Source: Mantamonas sphyraenae (taxonomy: Eukaryota; CRuMs; Mantamonadidae). From it: a DNA stretch of 64,000 nt. The notes beneath the pieces were generated by a model. The model did no database searches. It was not told the DNA's origin and was given only the letters and a program-made list of their open reading frames with translations. Below are positions 46,122 to 55,152 of the stretch, piece after piece. A program made the position numbers and the translations under genes. How positions within the stretch are numbered: the stretch's first letter is position 1; the number at the start of each line of letters is the position of its first letter. Location: NCBI GenBank assembly GCA_026936335.1, contig JAPMXV010000072.1, positions 186,001 to 250,000 of the forward strand, in the 5' to 3' direction.

Positions 46122-49100
46122 ATGAGATCCCAACTCCATGCCCTCCTCCACAAGAATCAACTCCTCTTGACACGGAGACGCGCATTCATCGTGTCTCTCG
46201 TGCTGGCCCCGACGATCTTTCTCTCGATGCTTGTCCTCCTGCAACACTCGCTGCTCCTCGCGTCCACGCAACCGCAGCCCTTTGCACGCAACCCTCCCTC
46301 GTTGTCCCTGCGCAACTCAACTTCTCTGCGCTGTGTGGTCATCAATTCTCTCCTGCGCCACGATGCGAACGCGCCTTGCGTTGCCTTGGCTTTCACGCCA
46401 CAAACACCCTTTTCCGACGCCGTCGTTGCGCATATCCGCTCCTCGTACGGTCTCTTGAAAAATGAGACGCTGTCGTTCGACACGCCAGAGTCAATGGCCA
46501 TGCATATTGCGCTGCGCCCAGGCCATGTCGGCCTTGCCCTCACGCTGAACGCCACCGTGCAGGACGAAATTTCGTACGAAATCTGGTCAAACAACACGGC
46601 ATCGTTCTACGCGGCACAACTGGGTCTGGATCGCGTGCTAGAGACGTACTCACTGGACGGACAGGCTATGTTGCTAGATCTAGCGGTGCAGGAGGCTCTG
46701 ATTGCGCAGCACACGCCGGTGCGTCTGCACACAAACATTCAGGCGTTTCCCCAGCTCATCTCCAACGGGATCCAGCAAACACAGCAGTTACTGTCCGATT
46801 ACGGGGCCTTGGTCTTGTTGGCCGGCTGTATGATTTTGTATGTGGCCATTGTCAACGTCGTGGCGGACGAAAAGGCGCGTGGAATGCTTGGCCTGATGCG
46901 CAGCATGAACCTGCATGAAAGTGTCTACTGGCTGTCGTGGTTTGTCGCCCTTGTGCCTGTGGCCCTGTTGACGGCGGTTGCCCTTGTGGGGGCGGGACAC
47001 GCCATGGATGTGCCCCTTTTCACCCGCTCAGATCCCTGGGTGTTGCTGACGCTGTTTGCGTTGTTTCTGTTGTCCACCATTCCGTTTGCCTTTGTGGCAA
47101 CCAACATGCGCACCGTGCGCGGGGCAAACGTGTGTGCGCTGAGCATGGTGGGTGTGGGCGTTGTGTTGCAGGTCTATGTGCAGGCGGCGCCCCAGCTTCT
47201 GAGTGCCGGCATGCTTGCCATCAACACGTTCTACGACCCTGTCAACGCCACCATCCTGATGCGCATCGTGACGGCTCTGCTGCCACAGTTCCATCTTATT
47301 CGAGTGCTGGAAGACATCCGTCTGCAGGTTGCGGACAAGGTGGTGTACAGCACCGCCCTGAAGAAGCAGACGGTGATTCCTGGCGGGCGCTATGTGTGGG
47401 CTGACCTGTGGAAGGAGAGGACTCAAGCGTCGTGCTGCACGCTGAGCGACGGGCTGCGGCCTTCACCGTACACGTACGTTGTTCCGCCCGCGGAGGAGTC
47501 GCTTTGGCTGCTCGTGCTGGACGTTTGCCTCTACCTGATTTTGGCATGGTATCTGGGCATGGTGGTTGACTCGGGAGACGGAACGGCTCGCCCGTGGTAC
47601 CTGTGGCGTCGGGAGCGTCGATCTGACGAGACGCCTGTGGCGGGCGACTTGAGAGCAGCAAACATGGTTCGCAGCCGCCAGGAAGGGAGCATTCGCGTGC
47701 ACAAGCTGAGCAAGTCGTTCAAGAGCGTTTCCGCGGTGCGTGAGGTGACGCTCGAGATGGCGCGTGGAGAGGTGTTCTGTCTGTTGGGGCAAAACGGGGC
47801 CGGCAAGACGACCATCATCAAAATGTTGACGGGCATGGAAAAGATCAGCCACGGCTACGCACATCTGTTGGGACTGGACGTCGGGCGAGACGTGGGCAGA
47901 GTGCGAGGCCTGATTGGCATATGCCCGCAGGGCGATGTCCTGTGGAACGAACTCACCGCAGAGGAACATTTGCTGATCTTTGCTCGCTTCCGCGACGTTG
48001 AGGCCACGTGGGGTGCTGAACGCATGCGTGAGGCGCTCGAAAAGACGGGACTGTTGGAGGATGCCGGTGTGGCTGTGGGCAACTTTAGCGGTGGCATGAA
48101 ACGACGAATGTGTGTGGCCATGGCTGTGGTGGGCGATCCCGCCGTGGTGTTCCTGGACGAACCGACGGCTGGGCTGGATCCGTTGTCACGGCGCCAGCTG
48201 TGGGCATATGTACAGGAGCTGAAGGCGGAGCGAATTGTGTGTCTGACCACGCACTACCTGGAGGAGGCGGAGCTGCTGGGCGATCGGGTTGGAATTCTGT
48301 CGCAGGGGAGGCTCTGTGCACTGGGATCGCCGTCATTGTTGAAGTCTGTGTATGGGGGAGGTTTCCACGCAAAACTGCTGTGCGAAGCAGACCGAGCTGC
48401 CGAAGTCGAGAGGCTTGTGAAGCGGTTCCTGCCGTTTGCTGAGATTCTGGACCAGAGCGCAGGCAGTTTTTCTGTGTCGATTCCTGCTGGTGAGGCGGGC
48501 CAGGTACGTCGTCTGCTGCTGACGCTGGAAGAGGCCGGCGAGGCGAGTGCGGTGAAGGAGTGGGACGTCAGCACAACGACGCTGGAAGAGGTTTTCCTGC
48601 GTGTGGCGCGGCTGGAGCAAACCGTGAACCGTAACGATGGGGATCGAGGGAATGTGTGTGCGGTGTGTGGCGAGAGGCCCGCAGGGCGTGTGATGCTGTT
48701 TACGCGGAGCGGGAGCGCCGTGCGCACAGAAGGGCTTGTGTGCACGACGTGTGCGGAGGAGGAGGAAAGGGATGAGGAGGAGCAAGGCGATGGGGTGGAA
48801 GAGGAAGACACGAGGACGGAGGAGGAGGAGGAGGCTGCTTTCCTCGGGCGGGACAGCGAGGCGTTTTCAACGGACCACTTGTTTGCCAAACAAGTGCGAG
48901 CGCTGTGCATCAAGAACGCACAAGTGAAGCGCCGGGGTAACCGATGGGTGCTCGGGTGTCAGTTGCTGTTGCCTGTGCTTGTGGTGGTTGTGTCTGTGTT
49001 GATCCAGCGGGATTTGTACCGGACGGCCTCGTTCACAGGGGCGAACTGTGATTTTGGCAGCGAGTACCGCACGTCTTGTACGCCGGATGCGTTTGTGGAT

Positions 49101-51503
49101 GTACTGTTGAAGAAGGTGGTGGGGAGGTCGACGGCCATGGGATTCTGGGACAAGAGTCCACCGCCCTCTGGCTGGCACCGGGAAACACCGCCAGCAGTGG
49201 GACCTGCCTGGGACCAGTACATGGCACCATATGTCCAATCGCTCTACTTTTACGAGAATGCGACGGCGCAGGACCTTTCACACACGGTGCGAATGGAAGT
49301 TCAGGACGCGAGCACGTCTGGGCAGTGGGCAATGCTGGATCCGCTTCTCCCTCGCGTCCACTCTAGCCGGAACGACATGTCTTGGCGCTTCACGGATTGG
49401 TACCTGAAGACGACGCTGCCAGAGGTGAGTGTGGTGAGTTCGATGGCAGACGTGGAGCGGAAGATTTGGGAAGCACAAGAGGAATACGCAGCTGGAGCGG
49501 ATACCTGGTCCCAGGATGTCGGGTACCTCGGAAGCATTCGCAAGATGAGGCATGCGTTTCCGGGAGTGGGACTTGAGGTGCACGAGTGTGGTGCGGACTG
49601 TTTGAACGTGACGATCAAGACGTACTACCAGTCATTGTACTCGGGCAACCGGACGTGGGAAAATGCACGTTGGCGACTGGGAGGTTTGCAGTTGGATCCT
49701 GTGCAGAAGATGCAACCGACACAGGCGCACCTTGTGGTGCAGCAGGCTGTGTCTTGTGCATTTGGGCGGCTGGTGACTGGTCATCGATGGCTGAACATAA
49801 CCTCGTCACACAAGAGCATGCCGGGGGTCGGGTCCGAGTTTCGGCGGTCTGTGGACAAGGCAGTGCTGACGATTGCCAACCTGCTGGTGGGGCTTGGGTC
49901 GTTGAGTTTGGTGGCGACGCTTGTGGCGGGGCTGGTGAATGAGCACGAAGGCGGCCAGGTGTTGCTGATGCGCATGATGGGGATGGACATGCGCGCGCAC
50001 TGGGTCGCGACGATGGTGTCGATGGTTGTGCAGCAGATGGCAAATGGGTCTGCCATTCTTGTGCTCGGGGCGCTGTTGGACATGCGATCGATGAGCAAAG
50101 GTGGCGAGGTTGCCGCTGTGCTGTTTGTGTGGGCGTACGTGCAAGCGTGCATGTGCATGTGGCTTGCGCTGTGGTTCAAGAGGCAGCAGACGGCGATGCT
50201 GGTGACACTCGCGTTTGTGGTGCTGTCGCTTGCGCTGGGGTCTGTGATCAACGCCGCGTTCGAGTCGATGCCGCTCTGGTTGGGCATTGTGCCAACGCTT
50301 GGCTTTTTGCGTGCGCTGAACCTGGCAATGGGTGGATTGCCTGCGCGAGACGACGAGACGGTGGGCGCTGTGCTGGCGGTGCTTGTGGCTGTGGGAAGCG
50401 CACTGTTGGCGTGGGCCATGTTCCTGGAGCGAGAGCGCGTGAAGCGTGGGCCACGGTGGTGGCAGGCGTGGTGGGGATGGCGTTTGCGTGGCGAGACAGC
50501 GTACAGCGCGATGGAGATGGATGAGATGTGGGAGGGGAGCGGTGCAGTGGAGGCGCGCGGCTTGGGCAAGGTGTTTCCAGGCAGCCAGCGTGCTGCACTG
50601 GTGGATGTGGACTTGAGTGTGCGGGAGAGCGAGTGCCTGGGACTGCTGGGACCCAACGGAGCGGGCAAGAGCACGCTGATCAACATCCTGACAGGCGCAA
50701 TCGAAGCGAGTAGCGGAGTGGCCCGGGTGGGCGGGGCGGATGTGAAGAGCGAGACCGCACGGGTGCACCAACTGTTGGGCGTATGCCCTCAGTTTAACGT
50801 GTTGTGGGATAATTTGACCACAGAAGACCACTTGCTGTTGTTTGCACGGCTGAAGGGTGTCTCGAGCCGTTTTGAGAGCGCAGTGGCGCAGACGGTGTCC
50901 GCAGCGACGTTCCTGGATGGCGACCCGTACGGGCAGCGGAGCAAGGAGCTGAGCGGGGGAACGCAGCGGCGGCTGTGTCTAGCGATGGCACTGGTGTCGG
51001 ACCCGCCGGTGCTGTTTCTGGACGAACCGACCACCGGATGCGACCCGCTGAGCCGCAAGCTTGTGTGGCGCGTGATTGCCAAGGCCAGGGCGGGTAGGAG
51101 CATCGTGTTGACGACGCATTCGATGGAAGAGGCGGATGCCCTGTGCACAAAGATTGGCATTGTGGTGCGCGGACGGCTGCAGTGCGTAGGAACGCCCGTG
51201 CAGCTGAAGCGTGAATGGGGAGGCGGGCACGTGGTGTCGTTGCGGGCGCAGGATGTGGAGCAGGCGCGCGCGTATGTACGCGAGGCGCTGCCTGCGGCTG
51301 TGTTGCGCAGGGAGACGGCGGATGGTGTGTTGGAGTGGGTGATTCCCAGCGGGGAATGTGAAGCTTCCAAGCTGTTTGCGGTGTTTGGGGACATGGGCGA
51401 GGGCGGCGGGGGCGGAGGCGGAGGCATGGGGTGGACGCTGGGACACAGCAACTTGGAGGATGTGTTTGCGCGGGTTGTGGAGGACGCGGGGGAGAGTGAA
51501 TGA
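46122..51503 (+). CDS. ABCA-type full ABC transporter with a Cys-rich insert
   Basis: Single exon, 1793 residues from the ATG at 46122. Seen: TM1 at about 22-46, a large extracytosolic loop, then a membrane block at about 225-440. NBD1 follows (Walker A GQNGAGKTT at 556, signature FSGGMKRR, Walker B VVFLDEPTAGLDP). The second half has TM at about 950, a second large loop and a membrane block at about 1240-1440. NBD2 has GPNGAGKST at 1510, LSGGTQRR and VLFLDEPTTGCDP. Layout and loops are those of the ABCA subfamily, which moves or flips lipids. After NBD1 there is a CAVC...CTTC pair (about 846-875) that could bind zinc, followed by an acidic stretch; I do not know this in other ABCA proteins. 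Substrate unknown. Confidence 0.9.
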   Translation: MRSQLHALLHKNQLLLTRRRAFIVSLVLAPTIFLSMLVLLQHSLLLASTQPQPFARNPPSLSLRNSTSLRCVVINSLLRHDANAPCVALAFTPQTPFSDAVVAHIRSSYGLLKNETLSFDTPESMAMHIALRPGHVGLALTLNATVQDEISYEIWSNNTASFYAAQLGLDRVLETYSLDGQAMLLDLAVQEALIAQHTPVRLHTNIQAFPQLISNGIQQTQQLLSDYGALVLLAGCMILYVAIVNVVADEKARGMLGLMRSMNLHESVYWLSWFVALVPVALLTAVALVGAGHAMDVPLFTRSDPWVLLTLFALFLLSTIPFAFVATNMRTVRGANVCALSMVGVGVVLQVYVQAAPQLLSAGMLAINTFYDPVNATILMRIVTALLPQFHLIRVLEDIRLQVADKVVYSTALKKQTVIPGGRYVWADLWKERTQASCCTLSDGLRPSPYTYVVPPAEESLWLLVLDVCLYLILAWYLGMVVDSGDGTARPWYLWRRERRSDETPVAGDLRAANMVRSRQEGSIRVHKLSKSFKSVSAVREVTLEMARGEVFCLLGQNGAGKTTIIKMLTGMEKISHGYAHLLGLDVGRDVGRVRGLIGICPQGDVLWNELTAEEHLLIFARFRDVEATWGAERMREALEKTGLLEDAGVAVGNFSGGMKRRMCVAMAVVGDPAVVFLDEPTAGLDPLSRRQLWAYVQELKAERIVCLTTHYLEEAELLGDRVGILSQGRLCALGSPSLLKSVYGGGFHAKLLCEADRAAEVERLVKRFLPFAEILDQSAGSFSVSIPAGEAGQVRRLLLTLEEAGEASAVKEWDVSTTTLEEVFLRVARLEQTVNRNDGDRGNVCAVCGERPAGRVMLFTRSGSAVRTEGLVCTTCAEEEERDEEEQGDGVEEEDTRTEEEEEAAFLGRDSEAFSTDHLFAKQVRALCIKNAQVKRRGNRWVLGCQLLLPVLVVVVSVLIQRDLYRTASFTGANCDFGSEYRTSCTPDAFVDVLLKKVVGRSTAMGFWDKSPPPSGWHRETPPAVGPAWDQYMAPYVQSLYFYENATAQDLSHTVRMEVQDASTSGQWAMLDPLLPRVHSSRNDMSWRFTDWYLKTTLPEVSVVSSMADVERKIWEAQEEYAAGADTWSQDVGYLGSIRKMRHAFPGVGLEVHECGADCLNVTIKTYYQSLYSGNRTWENARWRLGGLQLDPVQKMQPTQAHLVVQQAVSCAFGRLVTGHRWLNITSSHKSMPGVGSEFRRSVDKAVLTIANLLVGLGSLSLVATLVAGLVNEHEGGQVLLMRMMGMDMRAHWVATMVSMVVQQMANGSAILVLGALLDMRSMSKGGEVAAVLFVWAYVQACMCMWLALWFKRQQTAMLVTLAFVVLSLALGSVINAAFESMPLWLGIVPTLGFLRALNLAMGGLPARDDETVGAVLAVLVAVGSALLAWAMFLERERVKRGPRWWQAWWGWRLRGETAYSAMEMDEMWEGSGAVEARGLGKVFPGSQRAALVDVDLSVRESECLGLLGPNGAGKSTLINILTGAIEASSGVARVGGADVKSETARVHQLLGVCPQFNVLWDNLTTEDHLLLFARLKGVSSRFESAVAQTVSAATFLDGDPYGQRSKELSGGTQRRLCLAMALVSDPPVLFLDEPTTGCDPLSRKLVWRVIAKARAGRSIVLTTHSMEEADALCTKIGIVVRGRLQCVGTPVQLKREWGGGHVVSLRAQDVEQARAYVREALPAAVLRRETADGVLEWVIPSGECEASKLFAVFGDMGEGGGGGGGGMGWTLGHSNLEDVFARVVEDAGESE

Positions 51504-51684
51504 AGCGATCGGTGGTGGGTGCGTGAGTGCATCCAGGGTTTTGGGGATACACACAGTACAGAACATTTACAGGGTAGGGAAGGGTGGGGGTGGGGTGGGC
51601 TTCGAGACCTTGCGTGTGTGTGGGTGAGGGGAGGGAGGGGGGAAGTTGGGATGAGTGTCGCGCAGAGTTGCTGACTCACGGCAA

Positions 51685-53711
51685 ATGGCAGCCGTGGATA
51701 TGCGCCTAGACAAGTACGAATGGGCGAGAGTGTTGCAGAGTGGGGACCACGGGCGCATTGTGGATGCTTTGGAGGCTCAAGGAAGGGTGAGTTGGCGTGG
51801 GAGGGAATGGGTGAGGTTGCAAGGAGAGGGAGGGGGAGGAGGGATGGTGCAGGGTGGGGAGGACATGCGTTGACACGGTACACACAGGAGTTGGACCTCG
51901 TTTGTTTGGAGCTGGGAGGCAAGGAAGCGGTAGCTCTGGCCAAGGCGCTGGCTGGGAACGCCAGCTTGCAGAAACTGGACCTCAACCACAACAGCATCGG
52001 GGCAGAAGGAGCTGTAGCACTGGCCAGAGTGCTGGCAGAGAACACAAGCTTGCACAGACTGTCCCTCGATGACAACGGCATCGGTGCAGAAGGAGCAGCA
52101 GCACTTGTGCAGGGACTGGGTGGGAACCGCAGCTTGCAGACACTGAACCTCGGCTTGAACGACCTTGGTGCAGAAGGAGCAGCAGCACTGGCGCAGGGAC
52201 TGGGTGGGAACCGCAGCTTGCAGGTACTGGGCGTTCAGAACAACAACATCGGGGCAGAAGGCGCAGCTGCGCTGGCGCAGGCTCTGAGTATGAATTCCAG
52301 CTTGCAGAAACTGAACCTCGGAGGCAACAGCATCGGGGAGGAAGGAGTAGCAGCAGTGGCGCTGGGATTGAGTGAGAACAGCAGCTTGCAGACAGTGGAT
52401 CTCGGCTTGAACAGCGTCGGTGAAGAGGGTGCAGCAGCACTGGCGCAGGTTCTGAGAGAGAACAGCACCTTGCGGGAGCTGAATCTCGGCTTGAACAGCG
52501 TCGGTGAAGAAGGTGCAGAAGCAATTGCGCAGGGACTGAGCAGGAACTGCAGCTTGCAGACGCTGGGTCTCCAGAACAACAACATTGGGACACAAGGAGC
52601 AGCAGCGTTGGGGAGGGCGTTGTGCGAGAACTGTGGCTTGCAGACACTGAAGCTCGGTGGCAACAGGATCGATGCAAAAGGAGCAACCGCACTGGCGCGG
52701 GGACTGATTGAGAACAGCAGCTTGCAGACGCTGATCCTCTGCGCCAACAGAATCGCGGAGAAAGGAGCAGCAGCACTGGCGCAGGGGCTGGGAGAAAACA
52801 ATAGGTTGCAGACGCTGGACCTCAGCCGCAACAATGTCGGGAACAAGGGAGCGGCAAAACTGGCCATGGGCCTGTACAAGAACAGTAGCTTGCAGAAACT
52901 GGACCTTGTTGGCAACAGCATCGGAGCAGAAGGAGCAGCAGCGCTGGCGCAGGCTCTGGGAGAGAACAAGAGTTTGCAGGCACTTTATCTCGCCTACAAC
53001 AGAATCGGGGATGAGGGAACAGTAGAACTGGCGCAGGCACTGGATGAGGCAAGCAGCTTGCAGACATTGGACCTCTGCAAGAACTCCGTCGGGGCGGAAG
53101 GAGCAGCGGCACTGGCAAAGGCACTGAGGACGAGCAGCAACCTGCAGACACTGAACATAAGCTCCAACAGCATCAGGGCAGATGGTTTGGCAGCATTGGT
53201 GCAGGCCATGGGAAGCAATCGTTCGTGCTGGAAGGTTGAGGGCGTTTACAGTGACTTGGTGCAGTTGCTGGTGGAGAAAAACATGGAGAAGCATGTGGAG
53301 TTTGTGGAGTGTGGGGATGTGGAGAAGATGAGAGAGTTGAGGGAGTGGGGGGTGCCTGTGGATACGTTTGCAGGGGATGGAGGGGAGGAGACTGCGTTGG
53401 AGCGAGCCGTGCAGCGAAGGGATGAGGGGATTGTGGAGGTGTTGCGGGGGTGGGGTGTGAAGCAGAGGGTTGAAACGGTGGAGATGGTGAGGGAGGAAGG
53501 GTGGAGGAAGGCGTGGCATTGGATTGGGTGGGGTGGACAGGTGGATGAGGCGATGGAGGTGGCGTTGGTGATGAATGGGGAGGAGAGGGAGGTGATGTTT
53601 GAGTGTGGAGGGATGGAGGCGTATGTGGAGGAGGGAGGGTGGGAAGGGTGGGTGACACTGCCGGATGAGGTGATGGAGAGGGTGGTGGAGTGGGTGGGGA
53701 GGGGAGGGTGA
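51685..53711 (+). CDS. LRR-family member 5
   Basis: Exons 51685-51786 and 51888-53711 (101-bp intron, GTGAGT donor, phase 0), 641 residues, the longest of the family. The first exon encodes YEWARVLQSGDHGRIVDALE. About sixteen RNI-type LRRs follow, starting ELDLVCLELGGKEAVALAKAL. The tail has CWKVEGVYSDLV, ankyrin-like FVECGDVEKMRELREWGVP and DEGIVEVLRGWGV, and a C-terminal module. That module contains a short insertion (EEGGWEGW) before VTLPDEVMERVVEWVG. The truncated remnant at 62254 shares this insertion, so it derives from this member or a sister. The stop lies 17 bp from that of the convergent SGW gene. Confidence 0.8.
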
Positions 53712-53728
53712 CAGAATGAAGGTGTGGT

Positions 53729-55105
53729 TCATTCGAGGCGTTGGCGTTTGGAGGAGGAGGAGGAGGAGGAGGAGGAGGAAGGGTCTTTGCGCTTGGGAAG
53801 GGTGAAGGAGGGGATGGGGTAGGCGTTGACGAGTGCGTAGGTAGTGGGGCGGGTGTTGATGTGGGGTGTGATGCGGTCGATGAGGGTGTGGAGGAGGGTG
53901 TGCAGTGTGGCGTCGCTGGGTTGGGGTTTGTCGAGCCAGGCGATCTTGAGGGAGAGGGAGGTGACGCCGCGGGTGAGGGTGGAGCTGATGGCACCAACCA
54001 CCTGCTGGTAGGTGAGCTGTGGCCTGAGGAGGCGGACAAAGAAGGCCAGGTCGACAGGCGGCATGCCAACGTTGCCCAGCGCCAGGATGATGTGTCGCAC
54101 AAGGGACAGCTTGCTGCCGTTGTTGATCAGTTCAAGCAGTGTCTGGTGCTCGTGTGTGTGCTGATGGCGAGGGTGCTTGGCTGCGCGTGCCTTCATGTGT
54201 GCCAGCAGCGTCTGGAACTCCCGCGCCGTGCAGCTGCCTCGCTCGTCGCCGGCTTTGCTCCAGCCACTGCGCACAGACTCGGGATGCCACTTGTCCACCT
54301 CGGTGGTGGTGAGGTGGTGGTCGTAGTCGCATTTGGTCCAGTGTGGATCGCTGTTGTTGCCAGCAGGGCGTCGTGCTTCCTGCAGCCACAGTTGGGTCTG
54401 CTTGTGCTCCTTCCAGGTGGTGGGATGGGCCCTGTCGCCAAGAGTGTCCATTTCTGTCATGAGCAGGTGGAGGAGGGCGTAGTTGGGGTCGCCGTGGTCG
54501 TGTGGCTCCTCCAGCCAGCACACCTTCAACCCAGCCTTTGTCACACCCATGGCCAGACCAGCGTTCTTGATGATGGCAAGGCTGCACGCCTGTTGATCCA
54601 CATCATGGCCGAGAAGGGTGAGGCACATGGCCATGTCGCCTTGGGAGAGGGGAAGGTTGCCCACAGCGAGCAGGATCTGTCGGATCAGCGTGGTCAGGGT
54701 GCCATGGCAGACCACAACCCGCGCCTGCAGCGTCATGAGGTCTGGGATGTTGTCGATGGGATGCTCGTTGGCCAGGGTGTGCATGTGCTTCAGCAGTGCC
54801 GTGTGCTCCTTCTTGTTGCTGTGCATGCGCTCGCTCTTGCGCCAGGACTTCCAGCCACTGCGCACAACGCCGTCTGGCAGTCCATCCCCCGCCGCCATCT
54901 TCTCCTCCTCTGTTGGCTCGGGCAGAGCAAGCTCGGCGATGTCAAGGGCATTGACGGCGTCGACGGTGGTGGGGCGGGTGGTGATGTGGGGTGTGATGCG
55001 GTCGATGAGGGTGTTAAGGAGGGTGTGCAGTGTGGCGTCGCTGGGTTGGGGGTTGTCGAGCCAGGCGATCTTGAGGGAGAGGGAGGGTGCGATTGAACTT
55101 GACAA
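53729..55105 (-). CDS. SGW-repeat family member 1 (5' end truncated or uncertain)
   Basis: An open frame of 458 codons with no in-frame ATG at its beginning; the first ATG is at about codon 69 (MAAGDGLPDG). The order is partial A module, B module, A module, then the bipartite basic tail LPKRKDP, ten serines, KRQRLE. The first A module starts abruptly at SLSLKIAWL, missing about 100 residues present in paralogues. Its 5' end lies 47 bp from the 3' end of the ATPase-nuclease gene, as if rearranged. A 41-bp intron from an upstream MTD start is in phase but short. I do not recognise the modules; see the findings for their pattern. It may be expressed from the internal ATG or be a decaying gene. 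Confidence 0.6.
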   Translation of the reverse strand: MSSSIAPSLSLKIAWLDNPQPSDATLHTLLNTLIDRITPHITTRPTTVDAVNALDIAELALPEPTEEEKMAAGDGLPDGVVRSGWKSWRKSERMHSNKKEHTALLKHMHTLANEHPIDNIPDLMTLQARVVVCHGTLTTLIRQILLAVGNLPLSQGDMAMCLTLLGHDVDQQACSLAIIKNAGLAMGVTKAGLKVCWLEEPHDHGDPNYALLHLLMTEMDTLGDRAHPTTWKEHKQTQLWLQEARRPAGNNSDPHWTKCDYDHHLTTTEVDKWHPESVRSGWSKAGDERGSCTAREFQTLLAHMKARAAKHPRHQHTHEHQTLLELINNGSKLSLVRHIILALGNVGMPPVDLAFFVRLLRPQLTYQQVVGAISSTLTRGVTSLSLKIAWLDKPQPSDATLHTLLHTLIDRITPHINTRPTTYALVNAYPIPSFTLPKRKDPSSSSSSSSSSKRQRLE

Positions 55106-55152
55106 GTACGTCTGTCATGGTGTGGAGGGAAGCAGAGAACAAACCATGGTGT

